Notes: a model not told the origin generated them from the letters alone. A DNA stretch of 63,354 nucleotides from Bacteroidota bacterium (GCA_018267195.1 JAFDYY010000011.1:1-63354), one strand, 5' to 3'; shown: positions 37,909 through 47,890, counted from the stretch's first letter. Numbers and translations: made by a program.

Positions 37909-38031
37909 AAGTCTATTATTTAATAATGGATGGTTCACAACAAATGTTAATAACTTGATTCGGTAAGATAGGAAAAACTCCTAATTTTAACTTTATTCAT
38001 GATTATCGGTTAACCCAAGAAATTACACACC

Positions 38032-38592
38032 ATGCCTCATATTATCATCCTCTCTGCCAGCATCCGTAATGGTCGCAAGAGCCACCGCGTAGCCTTGTAT
38101 TCTAAAAGATACCTGGAAGAAAATAACCTGGCAACAGCCACCCTTGCGGACCTCAACGAGTATAAGTTTCCGCTGTTTAACGAACGGTTGAAATTTCAAC
38201 CCAACCCGACTGCCGATGTTATTGCGTTTGCTAACGATATCCGCTCGGCCGATGGTGTGATCATCGTTACCCCGGAATATAACGGAGGCTACCCCGCATC
38301 GCTTAAAAATGTAATTGATCTTCTCTACGATGAATGGCAGCGAAAACCCATTGCCATCTCTACGGTTTCAGATGGTGTATTTGGCGGAACCCAAGTGATT
38401 ACTTCTCTCCAATTTACTTTATGGAAAATCCGGGCGTGGACGGTGGCAGCTCAATTTCCCGTTCCAAAAGTGGATGAACTGTTTGACACAACCGGCCACC
38501 CCACCGACCCGGAAAAAACTAACCAACGAGCCGGAGTGTTTGTAAATGAGTTGCTTTGGTGTATTGAAGCTAAAAAAAGGATGAGTCAATAA
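38032..38592 (+). CDS. NADPH-dependent FMN reductase family protein
   Basis: 186 residues, flavodoxin-like. The FMN-phosphate loop is SASIRNGRKSHRVAL and the second flavin motif VTPEYNGGYPASLKNVIDLLYDEW (visible as PEYNGGYPASLKN). Such proteins reduce flavins, quinones or azo compounds with NAD(P)H; no substrate can be assigned. Cytosolic. It ends two bases before tilS, so the two are probably one transcript. Confidence 0.88.
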   Translation: MPHIIILSASIRNGRKSHRVALYSKRYLEENNLATATLADLNEYKFPLFNERLKFQPNPTADVIAFANDIRSADGVIIVTPEYNGGYPASLKNVIDLLYDEWQRKPIAISTVSDGVFGGTQVITSLQFTLWKIRAWTVAAQFPVPKVDELFDTTGHPTDPEKTNQRAGVFVNELLWCIEAKKRMSQ

Positions 38593-38594
38593 TA

Positions 38595-39938
38595 ATGAAC
38601 GAAGCCTTTCTTTCTTTCCTCACTCAAAAAAAACTTTGTACCCCACACCACCATATTTTAGTGGCCGTAAGTGGCGGGCAAGATTCCATGGCCTTGTTGC
38701 ACCTCTTCGTCCGTGCGGGTTTTCGGGTAAGTGTGGCGCATGTCAATTTTCAGTTGCGGGGAAAGGAATCAGATCAAGATCAGGAATTTGTAAAGAATTT
38801 TTGCCGGGCGGCAAGAATCCCGTTTTATTCTAAAAAATTTCAAACTGAAAAATACGCAGTTAAAAAATCGCTGTCCATCCAAATGGCAGCCCGGGCGCTG
38901 CGCTACGGTTGGTTTCACGAGTTGATGCTCCGGCATCGGTTTGACCGGCTGGCTACGGCTCATCACTTAAACGACTCCATCGAAACTGTGTTGATCAACA
39001 TCACCCGCGGCACGGGTCTGGAAGGGCTGGACGGCATCGCTGCAAAAAATAAAAATATTATCCGGCCTCTGCTTTTCGCCACCCGCGAGCAAATCCATTC
39101 GTATGTTAAAGAAAATAAAATTCGTTGGCGGGAAGATGCCAGCAACAATACTGACGACTATGTGCGAAATTATTTGCGGCACCAGGTTATTCCGAAATTA
39201 AAAAAAATAAATCCATCGCTGGAAGATTCTGTAGCCGATATGCTGGAGAAAACGGCAGCCGGAAATGAACTGGCCGAAGCCGGCCTCTTGCAATGGAGAG
39301 AAAAATTTGAAACCATTCAGGGAGATCAAATCTTTTTTTTAAAAAAAGGTTTTTCAGGTTTCCACAATCCATGCGGATTGCTTTGGCTGTTGGTAAAAAA
39401 ATATGGCTTTCATTTTGATCAGTGTCGGCAGGCCATCCGTTCCTTGGATAAACAGTCAGGCAAAAAATTTCTATCTGACAATTATGTATTGGGCATCGAC
39501 CGGAAAAGTTTGATTCTCTCGCCTCAAAAAAAAGAAGAACCAGCTGTAACCATTACTAAAAATAAAACTCAAGTGACTTGGGGTGTTCGGCAATTAAAAA
39601 TTTCTACACCTAAAAAAATTAAAATTTCAACCGACCGCTACACTGCTCTGTTGGATTCAGCCAAACTCACATTCCCGATTATCTGGAGAGCTTGGAAAAA
39701 AGGTGATTTTTTTTATCCCTTGGGTATGGATAAACGAAAGAAAGTGAGTGATTTTCTCATTGATCGAAAAATTTCTATTTCCGAAAAGAAAAATGTAACG
39801 GTAATTGAGTCGGCTGGGGAAATTGCCTGGTTGGTGGGATACCGTATTAGCGACCGGTTTAAAATAACCGATCGCACGCAAGCCCTTACAAAACTGGAAT
39901 TTAAAACAACCGCTCTAAAATCCGGGCAAGTTGATTGA
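38595..39938 (+). CDS. tilS: tRNA(Ile)-lysidine synthase
   Basis: 447 residues. TilS converts C34 of the AUA-reading tRNA-Ile to lysidine, using ATP and lysine. The PP-loop SGGQDS is at 26-31, with LATAHHLNDSIETVLINITRGTG (in part HHLNDSIETVL) and the lysidine motif WREDASN following. The C-terminal substrate domain (about 360-447) contains KRKKVSDFLIDRKI. The last 38 bases overlap the 3' end of the convergent methionine-sulfoxide reductase gene. Confidence 0.93.
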   Translation: MNEAFLSFLTQKKLCTPHHHILVAVSGGQDSMALLHLFVRAGFRVSVAHVNFQLRGKESDQDQEFVKNFCRAARIPFYSKKFQTEKYAVKKSLSIQMAARALRYGWFHELMLRHRFDRLATAHHLNDSIETVLINITRGTGLEGLDGIAAKNKNIIRPLLFATREQIHSYVKENKIRWREDASNNTDDYVRNYLRHQVIPKLKKINPSLEDSVADMLEKTAAGNELAEAGLLQWREKFETIQGDQIFFLKKGFSGFHNPCGLLWLLVKKYGFHFDQCRQAIRSLDKQSGKKFLSDNYVLGIDRKSLILSPQKKEEPAVTITKNKTQVTWGVRQLKISTPKKIKISTDRYTALLDSAKLTFPIIWRAWKKGDFFYPLGMDKRKKVSDFLIDRKISISEKKNVTVIESAGEIAWLVGYRISDRFKITDRTQALTKLEFKTTALKSGQVD

Positions 39939-40383
39939 GATAACGAGCATCGGTATCATCAAAGTTATTAATCCGGTCGCTGTCTACATCCAACACTGCG
40001 GAAACCATCCCGTTGGCAAACACAGGCACCACAATTTCTGATTTGGAATCGGAGTTACAAGCAATATGCCCCGGAAATTCTTCTACATTCGGAACGGTAA
40101 TTATTCGGGCTTCTTTCCAGGCTGTGCCACAAACCCCCTTGCCCCACTGGATGCGGGTGCAGGCCACCGGCCCCTGAAAAGGGCCTAGTACTAATTCGTT
40201 TTCCTTTACTAAATAAAAACCTACCCAAAAAAAATTAAACGTTTGCCAAAGCGCAGCCGCCACGTTAGCCAAGTTAGCAATCCGTTCTTTTTCTCCGGCT
40301 ATCAGTGATTCAATTTGCGGAAGCAAAACCTCGTAGCGTTCTGCTTTTCCGGCTGATTGAGCTATCAATAAATTTTCAGCCAT
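39901..40383 (-). CDS. Free methionine-(R)-sulfoxide reductase (GAF domain)
   Basis: 160 residues, a single GAF domain. The three redox cysteines of the fRMsr family are in place: Cys75 (GPVACTRI), Cys85 (GKGVCGTAW) and Cys109 (GHIACNSDS), with the following SKSEIVVP. The enzyme reduces free methionine R-sulfoxide with thioredoxin. It follows lspA by two bases on the minus strand and ends inside the tilS 3' end. Confidence 0.9.
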   Translation of the reverse strand: MAENLLIAQSAGKAERYEVLLPQIESLIAGEKERIANLANVAAALWQTFNFFWVGFYLVKENELVLGPFQGPVACTRIQWGKGVCGTAWKEARIITVPNVEEFPGHIACNSDSKSEIVVPVFANGMVSAVLDVDSDRINNFDDTDARYLNQLARILERLF

Positions 40384-40385
40384 GT

Positions 40386-41033
40386 TTATTCGGCTGGTGT
40401 CTGTGTTTCAGAAACTGGTATTTCAGAAGCAGGCTGTCCATCATGGGTCTTTCCTGATTGTTGGTGTGGAAAGAATTTTTTTTGAAAAATCAACACGGTG
40501 GCCACCCCTATAAAAATGGAAGAATCGGCAATGTTAAACACCGGACTGAAAAACTCAAACTCACCACCGGGGTTGAGGGGAAACCACTCGGGTATTTGAA
40601 TGTGAAACAACGGAAAATAAAGCATGTCTATTACTTCGCCATGAAACCACTTAACAGGTGCCCCCAGAGCATTGTTTTCTAAAAACACACCATAAAATAT
40701 ACTGTCTATAACATTACCTATAGCGCCACCTAAAATCAGCGCGAGACATATCAAAAATCCCGGATGGAGTTTTTTTCGTACAGACGAAACCAGATAATAC
40801 CCAATCCCCACCATAGCACCCATCCTAAAAAAGGTAAGCGCCAGTTTTCCAAACTCGTTTTCCCACCGAATGCCAAAGGCCATACCGGGATTAAGTAAAT
40901 AGTGTAACCGAAACCATTGCCCGATTACATTAATCTCTTCGCCCAGTTGCATGTGGTGATAAACCAACAATTTGCTGGCCTGGTCAATGGCGATGACGAA
41001 CAAGGCTACTAAAAAGTATTTCAGAACTTTCAT
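40386..41033 (-). CDS. lspA: Lipoprotein signal peptidase
   Basis: 215 residues with four membrane helices. Catalytic aspartates are Asp110 in GGAIGNVIDSIFYG and Asp170 in VFNIADSSIF. It is longer than the usual 160 or so residues through a periplasmic insert (about 118-160, common in Bacteroidota) and a hydrophilic C-terminal tail rich in Q, S, E and P. It lies three bases behind ileS, the classical ileS-lspA pairing. It processes the lipoproteins predicted in this window. Confidence 0.95.
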   Translation of the reverse strand: MKVLKYFLVALFVIAIDQASKLLVYHHMQLGEEINVIGQWFRLHYLLNPGMAFGIRWENEFGKLALTFFRMGAMVGIGYYLVSSVRKKLHPGFLICLALILGGAIGNVIDSIFYGVFLENNALGAPVKWFHGEVIDMLYFPLFHIQIPEWFPLNPGGEFEFFSPVFNIADSSIFIGVATVLIFQKKFFPHQQSGKTHDGQPASEIPVSETQTPAE

Positions 41034-41036
41034 CCG

Positions 41037-44000
41037 CTACAATTTTTTAATTTTCATTTTAAGTATAAACTCATCCATCTCTACCTCGGTGGCATCGGCC
41101 AGTTTATCTTTAAGTTCTAAACTCAGCGCCTGCGTTTCAGTGCAGATGTAGTCTTTATATTCGGTAAGTGAGGCCCATGCCAACTCATTCTCTTTCTCTA
41201 CTTCAATGCCGATTTTGTCGAGCACTTCAAAGCCCGATTCTTTTCGCAAGTTCTGAACCCGGTTTACAAAATCGCGGGCGATGCCTTCGCGTTTTAGTTC
41301 GGGGGTAATGGTTATATCCAGTGCCACGGTAACATTGTGTTCAGTAGCTACCGACCACCCCGGGATATCTTGCGAGGAGATCAATACATCTTCTGTTACC
41401 AAATCAAACCCGCCTTTGGTAAAAGTTCCTTTTTTCTCAAGTTGATTTATTTCTTCTTTTGTTAACGAATTAATCACCCCCGATACTTCTTTCATCTTCG
41501 GGCCATACTGCTTGCCCAGTCTGGCAAAATTGGGTTTTACGCTCTTCACCAGCAAGCCTGAGGCATCGTCAATATATTCAATCGATTTTACGTTCACTTC
41601 AGATTTGATAATCTCTTCCACGTCCTGAATACGCCTGGCAAATTTCTCATCGAGTACCGGAAGTAAAATCCGTTGCAAGGGCGTGCGCACTTTTATTTTG
41701 CTGTGCTTGCGAATAGAATGTACCAGCGAACAAATGGTTTGCGCATAATCCATAGAAAGTTCCAACTCCCGATCGATACGGGCGGCTTCCGCTTTTACCA
41801 AATCGGTGTGATGAATGGATTCAAACCGGAGCGGGGTGTTATTCTCTTTTGCTTTTTCGCGGATATTTCGGGTCAAGTTCCCATAAAGCCAGTCGGCATA
41901 AAACGGGGCCATGGGCGACATTAGCTGAGCTGTTACCATCAAACATTCATACAGTGTTTCGTACGCGGCTTTCTTATCTTCCGATACATCGCCCCGCAGG
42001 TTAGGTTGCCAAAACCGTTTGCGGTTCAGGCGCACATACCAATTGCTCAGGTGGTCATTTACAAACTCCTGAATAGCACGCGCTGCTTTAGTCGGTTCGT
42101 AGTCTTCATAAGCGGCTGTCACTTCCAGAATCAGCGATTGCAGTTTAGAAATAATCCACTGGTCAAGGTGCGTTAGCTTGGCATAAGCTACTGTATTCAT
42201 TTCATCTTTTATAAACCCATCAATGTTGGCGTAGAGCGCAAAAAAGGAATAGGTGTTTTGCAAAGTGCCAAAAAATCTGCGTTGGGTTTCTTCTACTCCG
42301 GAAAAATCGAACTTCAAATTATCCCACGGAGGTGCATTTTCAATCATGTACCAGCGGAGTACATCCGCTCCATATTTCTCCATGGCCGCAAACGGGTCTA
42401 CCACATTGCCTTTGCGTTTGCTCATTTTGTTTCCGTCTTTGTCGAGGACCAGACCATTGGAAATTACATTCTTGAAAGCCACGCTGTCGAACAATAAGCC
42501 GGCAATGGCGTGCAGGGTAAAAAACCAACCACGGGTTTGATCCACGCCTTCGGCAATATAATCGGCCGGAAAGGATACCCCGAACAATTCTTTATTTTCA
42601 AATGGATAATGCAGTTGGGCATACGGCATGGCGCCTGAATCAAACCACACATCAATCAAATCCGGCTCGCGGTACATCGGCTGGCCTGCCGCGCTTGACA
42701 GGATGATGCGATCGACATACGGGCGATGTAAATCATTTAAGTTTACAGAGTCGTTTTTAATCCCGGCTTTTTCGGCTTTGGCTATTTCATTTTTTAATTC
42801 CTCAACCGAGCCGATACAAATTTCTTCTTTCCCATCTTTCGTTCGCCAGATGGGAAGCGGGGTTCCCCAAAACCGCGACCGCGATAAATTCCAGTCCACC
42901 AAATTTTCAAGCCAATTACCAAAACGGCCTGTGCCGGTACTCTCGGGTTTCCAGTTGATAGTTTTGTTCAGTGCAACCAGCCGGTCTTTCATGGCCGTGG
43001 TTTTAATAAACCAGGCATCGAGCGGGTAATACAGCACGGGTTTGTCGGTACGCCAGGAGTGCGGGTACGTATGCTCGTACTTTTCCACTTTAAAGGCTTT
43101 GTTCTCTTCCTTTAAAATAATGGAGATGATTACGTCTGTGTTTTTATAGTCGGGGTTGTTTTCGTCTTCCTCTGTATAATTTTTTACATAAAAATCATTT
43201 TCAGAAAGCGGTTTGTGGGTTTTAATTTTGTAGTGTTCCACACCTTCTTTCAATTTTACGCCAATCTCTTTTACAAATTTTCCTTTGCGGTCAACCGTGG
43301 GTACTTCGTTGCCGGCTTCATCGCGCAAGGTAAGCGGAGGGATACCGTATTGCTTAGATACCCGGAAGTCGTCTGCACCAAATGTGGGCGAGCTATGCAC
43401 GATACCAGTTCCGTCTTCAGTAGTTACAAAATCTGCGGCTACCACCTGAAATGCTTTGTCGGCATCGTGCATCGGGAGCAAGTAAGGCATGAGTTGCTCG
43501 TAGTGAAGGCCTATTAATTGGCTGCCCTTAAATTCGTCTGCTATTTCAAATGGAATGGCTTTGTCGCCTGCTTTGTAATCGGCAAGCTTCAGGTCTTTGT
43601 TTTTTTCTGAAAAATATTTTCCTACCAGATCTTTTGCCAACACCACCGTTATTGCCTTAAAAGTGTACGGATTAAATGTGTTTACCCGTACATACGAAAT
43701 CTTCCCGCCTACCACCAAAGAGGTATTCGATGGCAGCGTCCACGGGGTGGTAGTCCAGGCCAAAAAATAAACCGGTAAGTCGTGCCCCACAAACAAAAAC
43801 TCGCTCTTAGCCTCGCGAATCACTTTAAACTGTGCCACTACCGAAGTGTCTTTTACATTTTTGTAGCAACCGGGTTGGTTTAGTTCGTGCGAGCTTAAGC
43901 CGGTTCCATCCGAAGGCGAATAGGGTTGAATGGTGTAGCCTTTATACAGCAACCCTTTTTGATAAAATTGCTTTAGTATCCACCATACGGTTTCAATGTA

Positions 44001-44465
44001 GTCGTTGTTGTAGGTGATGTACGGATTTTTTAGATCTACCCAGTAGCCCATTTTTTCGGTGAGGTCATCCCACTGGTCTTTATACATCATTACCGTTTCG
44101 CGGCACTTTTGGTTGTATTCTTCAATGGAAATTTTCTTACCTATGTCGTCTTTGGTAATGCCAAGTTGTTTTTCTACCTGCAACTCTACCGGAAGCCCGT
44201 GCGTATCCCAGCCGCCTTTGCGTTTTACCTGAAAACCCTGCAGTGTTTTATAACGGCAAAAAATATCTTTTACCGTGCGAGCCATTACATGGTGTATGCC
44301 CGGAGTGCCATTGGCTGAGGGAGGGCCCTCGTAAAAAGTAAATGTTTGTTTACCCTCGCGGTAAAGCACTGATTTTTCAAAAACCTGTTCGTGCTTCCAG
44401 AACGAAAGCACCTCGGCTGCTACGCGAGAAAGATTGAATTCTTTGTATTCGTTGTATTTGCCCAC
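41037..44465 (-). CDS. ileS: Isoleucine--tRNA ligase
   Basis: 1142 residues. Class I synthetase; the ATP-binding HIGH region is represented by GTPGIHHVMAR and the second motif by NKMSKRKG. The editing domain (CP1, with TTPWTLPSNTSLVV) lies between. The long form with an extended C-terminal domain resembles the eukaryote-type IleS2 branch, which is often less sensitive to mupirocin; that is family knowledge. lspA follows directly. Confidence 0.97.
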   Translation of the reverse strand: MGKYNEYKEFNLSRVAAEVLSFWKHEQVFEKSVLYREGKQTFTFYEGPPSANGTPGIHHVMARTVKDIFCRYKTLQGFQVKRKGGWDTHGLPVELQVEKQLGITKDDIGKKISIEEYNQKCRETVMMYKDQWDDLTEKMGYWVDLKNPYITYNNDYIETVWWILKQFYQKGLLYKGYTIQPYSPSDGTGLSSHELNQPGCYKNVKDTSVVAQFKVIREAKSEFLFVGHDLPVYFLAWTTTPWTLPSNTSLVVGGKISYVRVNTFNPYTFKAITVVLAKDLVGKYFSEKNKDLKLADYKAGDKAIPFEIADEFKGSQLIGLHYEQLMPYLLPMHDADKAFQVVAADFVTTEDGTGIVHSSPTFGADDFRVSKQYGIPPLTLRDEAGNEVPTVDRKGKFVKEIGVKLKEGVEHYKIKTHKPLSENDFYVKNYTEEDENNPDYKNTDVIISIILKEENKAFKVEKYEHTYPHSWRTDKPVLYYPLDAWFIKTTAMKDRLVALNKTINWKPESTGTGRFGNWLENLVDWNLSRSRFWGTPLPIWRTKDGKEEICIGSVEELKNEIAKAEKAGIKNDSVNLNDLHRPYVDRIILSSAAGQPMYREPDLIDVWFDSGAMPYAQLHYPFENKELFGVSFPADYIAEGVDQTRGWFFTLHAIAGLLFDSVAFKNVISNGLVLDKDGNKMSKRKGNVVDPFAAMEKYGADVLRWYMIENAPPWDNLKFDFSGVEETQRRFFGTLQNTYSFFALYANIDGFIKDEMNTVAYAKLTHLDQWIISKLQSLILEVTAAYEDYEPTKAARAIQEFVNDHLSNWYVRLNRKRFWQPNLRGDVSEDKKAAYETLYECLMVTAQLMSPMAPFYADWLYGNLTRNIREKAKENNTPLRFESIHHTDLVKAEAARIDRELELSMDYAQTICSLVHSIRKHSKIKVRTPLQRILLPVLDEKFARRIQDVEEIIKSEVNVKSIEYIDDASGLLVKSVKPNFARLGKQYGPKMKEVSGVINSLTKEEINQLEKKGTFTKGGFDLVTEDVLISSQDIPGWSVATEHNVTVALDITITPELKREGIARDFVNRVQNLRKESGFEVLDKIGIEVEKENELAWASLTEYKDYICTETQALSLELKDKLADATEVEMDEFILKMKIKKL

Positions 44466-44611
44466 AAAATAAAAAATGAGGGCGCAATTTAGCTAAATTC
44501 CGTATGAGAAATCGGGGGTGGCAACCAAATTTACGCGGTTGGGCAGCTCCTTTCTTTTCAGTTTTTCAACTTCCGGTTTTCCGGGTTTTGAAATAAGGTT
44601 GTTTCTGTTTG

Positions 44612-45064
44612 CTACTGCTCTACACCTTCGGTTTCAATGTAGTTGATCAGCACAAAAGTTACCAGTAAGCTGGAGAAAACGCCTTCTAACGCCACGATAA
44701 ATGCAACGATATAGGGATTGAGGTAACGCCCCATTGATTCGTTATCAATAATCCACTGCATAAACGAGTGGTCTGCTTTCATATAAAGAAACATAAACAA
44801 GGCAAAAGCCAGCGAGGCTACCCCACCGGTGGCCACCCCCACGGCCAGTGCCCGGAAATAATGAATTCGATGCTGGTGGGTTTCCTTAAATTTCTTCAGC
44901 CCAAAATAAATGCCCACGGCCAATACCAGTAAATTAAGCAAGCGAAGTTCAACAATATGTGCCCGGCCTATAACCTGCATCATCACAAAAAATAAAATCA
45001 ATCCGGCAGCAATGCGCAATCCGTAGCTTTCAGGAATGTGTTTGGGGTTGTTGATAAAGCTCAT
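44612..45064 (-). CDS. DUF4199 membrane protein
   Basis: 150 residues with four membrane helices (YGLRIAAGLILFFVMMQVI in part, LLNLLVLAVGIYFGLKKF, ALAVGVATGGVASLAFALF, IVAFIVALEGVFSSLLVTFVL in part). This size and layout, with FKETH near the second helix, fits the DUF4199 family found in Bacteroidota. Function unknown. It stands alone between ileS and the glycan genes; the gaps on either side show no clear features. Confidence 0.75.
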   Translation of the reverse strand: MSFINNPKHIPESYGLRIAAGLILFFVMMQVIGRAHIVELRLLNLLVLAVGIYFGLKKFKETHQHRIHYFRALAVGVATGGVASLAFALFMFLYMKADHSFMQWIIDNESMGRYLNPYIVAFIVALEGVFSSLLVTFVLINYIETEGVEQ

Positions 45065-45173
45065 GAGGTCGGGGTTTTAGTATATGAAATTTTATACTTT
45101 TTAGCCTGACAAGCAATGTTTGGCAACTAAAAATTTAGACGGGTTACCGTTCGGCCGAATTTGCAGCCCCAAC

Positions 45174-45905
45174 CTATTCTAACATTAAAGCCACCTGAAA
45201 ATAATTGTTTACAGCTCCCAACAGTTTGGTTTTTATGTAGTACGAATCGCAAAAAACTTTGAAGGCGTAAAATTCGTGATTGGGTACATTAAATTCATCG
45301 AACAATAAAATATCACCTTTCTTTAAAAACGGTGCGAGGCTGGTCAGCACATACAGCGTTGATGAAAACAAATCGGCATCAAGGTGTATCAGTTTCCTTC
45401 TTCCCAGGTTCATAGGATGAGTGGATAAAAAAACGGGCACGGTTTGTTGAAACAATCCTTTAAAAAAGAAAACCCGTTCATCGTTCATAACCGGAAGGGC
45501 CGCACTCATATCGCCTTTTTTATACAGCCCCCAGTTTTCAGGCAGACCTTCAAAGGTATCAAAGCCATAAAATCGCCAATTGGGGTTGGCACAATTTTTT
45601 ACCCACCACTGAATTGAAGCACCTTGTGCTACCCCAAACTCCAGGTAGTCGGTCGGCTCGTGGGTGATACCTGTTTTGGTAAGTAGGTATTCATATAACT
45701 GATACCTTTTGGCGTACTGGCGGGCAGGCGAATAAAAATCATTTAACTCCGCTTTCGGTTGTAACGAAATCCATTTTGATAACTGAATAAAATTAGAGGC
45801 CATCAGCATCGGCTGTTTTAGCCACCCCAAAAAATAATGCGGCCGAAGCCACAATAAAAAGCCTTTAATAAAAGCGGCTATGCGTATGATCTTTCGCTTC
45901 ATCAT
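45174..45905 (-). CDS. TylF/MycF-like SAM-dependent O-methyltransferase
   Basis: 243 residues, Rossmann-fold methyltransferase. The SAM loop is YLEFGVAQGASIQWW, followed by FYGFDTFEGLPE and LIHLDADLFSSTLYVL with the metal-binding acidic residues, and GDILLFDEFNV. The family methylates sugar hydroxyls (macrocin and mycinamicin). Here it sits with GtrA and a GT39 glycosyltransferase, so a glycan or glycolipid is the likely substrate. The N-terminus is hydrophobic and basic, perhaps membrane-attached. Confidence 0.82.
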   Translation of the reverse strand: MMKRKIIRIAAFIKGFLLWLRPHYFLGWLKQPMLMASNFIQLSKWISLQPKAELNDFYSPARQYAKRYQLYEYLLTKTGITHEPTDYLEFGVAQGASIQWWVKNCANPNWRFYGFDTFEGLPENWGLYKKGDMSAALPVMNDERVFFFKGLFQQTVPVFLSTHPMNLGRRKLIHLDADLFSSTLYVLTSLAPFLKKGDILLFDEFNVPNHEFYAFKVFCDSYYIKTKLLGAVNNYFQVALMLE

Positions 45906-45911
45906 TTTAAA

Positions 45912-46304
45912 CTACCGGTTGAACGTAAAAAAATAATTGGCAAAAAAATTCCAAAAGAGCACCACTCCGATAGAAATTAATTTGGCAAAATAAAAATTCC
46001 ATTTTTGCTTTTCGTGCAACAGGTAAATGATGGTATTGCTCAGTAACACACCTACCCCGGCCAGCGATAAAAATTTTATATATTGAAAAGCAATAGCGGG
46101 ATCACTGCTTTCAAACGTCCAAAGACGATTAAAAATGTAATTGCTACTGGCCGCGCAGAAAAAGCCAAGTGTATTGGCTGCGTATTTGTTTATCCTTATT
46201 TTTTCTTTGGCTAAATAAGTAATTCCAAAATCAACCGCCATACCGGAGATGCCCACCAATCCGAATTTTAAAAATTTTAAAAAAATGGTTTCGAGGGTTT
46301 CCAT
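45912..46304 (-). CDS. GtrA-family membrane protein
   Basis: 130 residues with four membrane helices. Family pattern: FLKFGLVGISGMAVDFGITY at the N-terminus (in part), NTLGFFCAASSNYIFNRLWTF and a final YFAKLISIGVVLFWNFFANYFFTF in pieces. GtrA proteins are thought to flip polyprenyl-phosphate-linked sugars for glycan decoration. It lies two bases after the GT39 gene and six before the methyltransferase gene. Confidence 0.88.
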   Translation of the reverse strand: METLETIFLKFLKFGLVGISGMAVDFGITYLAKEKIRINKYAANTLGFFCAASSNYIFNRLWTFESSDPAIAFQYIKFLSLAGVGVLLSNTIIYLLHEKQKWNFYFAKLISIGVVLFWNFFANYFFTFNR

Positions 46305-46306
46305 TT

Positions 46307-47881
46307 TTAGCGGCCAGGCAACGGGCTAACAAAATTACCACGGTAGTCTATAAGACGGTAAAAAAAGGCATACCGCATTGGCTGGCCGGCTCGTTTAATT
46401 TCTACCGTATCCATCGGTTGTATTTTCTCAAAATAATTTCCGAAAAGCGCATCCGGGTTTTTATACAAATTACTGACCGCAATATGATAATAGTCTTGGC
46501 CTTTTTCAAGGCCTCCGCGTTTTTCATTAATCCAGGCATATTTGTGAATGTCGTTTAATGAACCGATCAAAAACATTTTACGATGATCGGGATAAGCTGC
46601 ATAAAAATCCAAGTGGGCTCCGGGAAACCATTTGTTTGAAACCAGGCCGGCTCCTTTTGGCATACGCCCTTGTGTTTCTTCGCGCTGCGAAATTCTTTCA
46701 AACGCATCGCCTATTTGGTTCCACCCGTAGATATCCTGGGTAAAATCATCTTCTCCAAAAAGAACTTTCGATGATTGATTTCCCAGTGGCCACGGAGAAT
46801 AATTTACTATCCCAAAAGCCAGCACCAACACCACCGCTAAAAAATAAACGGGAAGCTTAATCCAAAACAAAACATTGGTTTTTATTTTTACCTCCGACCC
46901 ATAAGCAGCCGCCAGCAAAATTAACGACACATACGCGGGGGCTGTCCAGTGTGGAAGTGTTGATCGAAAAACAGAAAATGAAGTAAAGATAATCCACAGG
47001 GGAGCGGCCAGTACTCCCAACACATGGGCTGTTTTATTATCGAGGAATTTCTTTCCTCTAAACCAAGCCATCAGCGCAAGGATGATTAATACCCACACTA
47101 TCGGGTTAGTGTAGGCGAGTTGCCCGCCTAATTCGGTCAGAAAATAATCCGGCCTTATATGCCAAGAGGGAGTTACCCGCTCTGAATGAAATGTAAAACT
47201 GATAAATCTGTTTTGAAAGTTCCAAATGACCAACGGCAGTAACACCCCGGCCGATATCATGCCTGCGAGGTAAAACGAAAATTGGCGGAGCCAGCTTCGG
47301 TTGTATAACAGCACATAAATCAATACCGCAATCCACAAAAATGCACCCTGGTATTTGGAGAGCATGGCCAGGCCGGCCACGAACCCAAACCACTTAATGC
47401 TGTTTCGTTCTTTCTTTGATATTTGCTCGGCCGGCAGAAAGGAAATCATCTGGTAAATGGCCAGCAACCAAAATAAAATCAAGGGCGAATCCGGAATAAA
47501 TGAAAAGCCACTGATGATGGATCCATACACCGATCCGGTAAAAAGATAGACGGCATATAGCCCGGTGCGTTCGTCTTTTATTTTTTTTCCGATTAAAAAA
47601 ATAATCCACGTGCTTACTGCCGAGAGTATAATTGGCCCGAGCCGGAGAAAGAAACCACCAGACAGCAACAGGTTAAGAGAAAATAGCTGCGCCATTATGC
47701 CTACCATAGGTGGGTGATCGAAATGGCTCCAGTCGGGGTATAGTGCGTAAGTCCAGTAATACACTTCATCGTTGCCAAGTTCTAATTGTGTGGCCAAAAA
47801 AAGTTTAACCAGTGTGGCGATCGCCATTACACCCAGTGCATGCCTTTTATAATCAGTGGGTAAAGAAGGAGGTGTATTCAC
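46307..47881 (-). CDS. GT39-family (ArnT/PMT-like) membrane glycosyltransferase
   Basis: 524 residues, about 11-12 membrane helices. The catalytic loop with LGNDEVYYWTYALYPDW and FDHPPMVG is typical of ArnT/PMT enzymes, which transfer a sugar from a polyprenyl phosphate donor at the periplasmic face. The C-terminal part is soluble. With the GtrA and TylF-like genes it forms a tight operon for envelope glycan modification. The acceptor (lipid A, protein or glycan) cannot be told. Confidence 0.85.
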   Translation of the reverse strand: MNTPPSLPTDYKRHALGVMAIATLVKLFLATQLELGNDEVYYWTYALYPDWSHFDHPPMVGIMAQLFSLNLLLSGGFFLRLGPIILSAVSTWIIFLIGKKIKDERTGLYAVYLFTGSVYGSIISGFSFIPDSPLILFWLLAIYQMISFLPAEQISKKERNSIKWFGFVAGLAMLSKYQGAFLWIAVLIYVLLYNRSWLRQFSFYLAGMISAGVLLPLVIWNFQNRFISFTFHSERVTPSWHIRPDYFLTELGGQLAYTNPIVWVLIILALMAWFRGKKFLDNKTAHVLGVLAAPLWIIFTSFSVFRSTLPHWTAPAYVSLILLAAAYGSEVKIKTNVLFWIKLPVYFLAVVLVLAFGIVNYSPWPLGNQSSKVLFGEDDFTQDIYGWNQIGDAFERISQREETQGRMPKGAGLVSNKWFPGAHLDFYAAYPDHRKMFLIGSLNDIHKYAWINEKRGGLEKGQDYYHIAVSNLYKNPDALFGNYFEKIQPMDTVEIKRAGQPMRYAFFYRLIDYRGNFVSPLPGR

Positions 47882-47890
47882 AAAAAAAGA

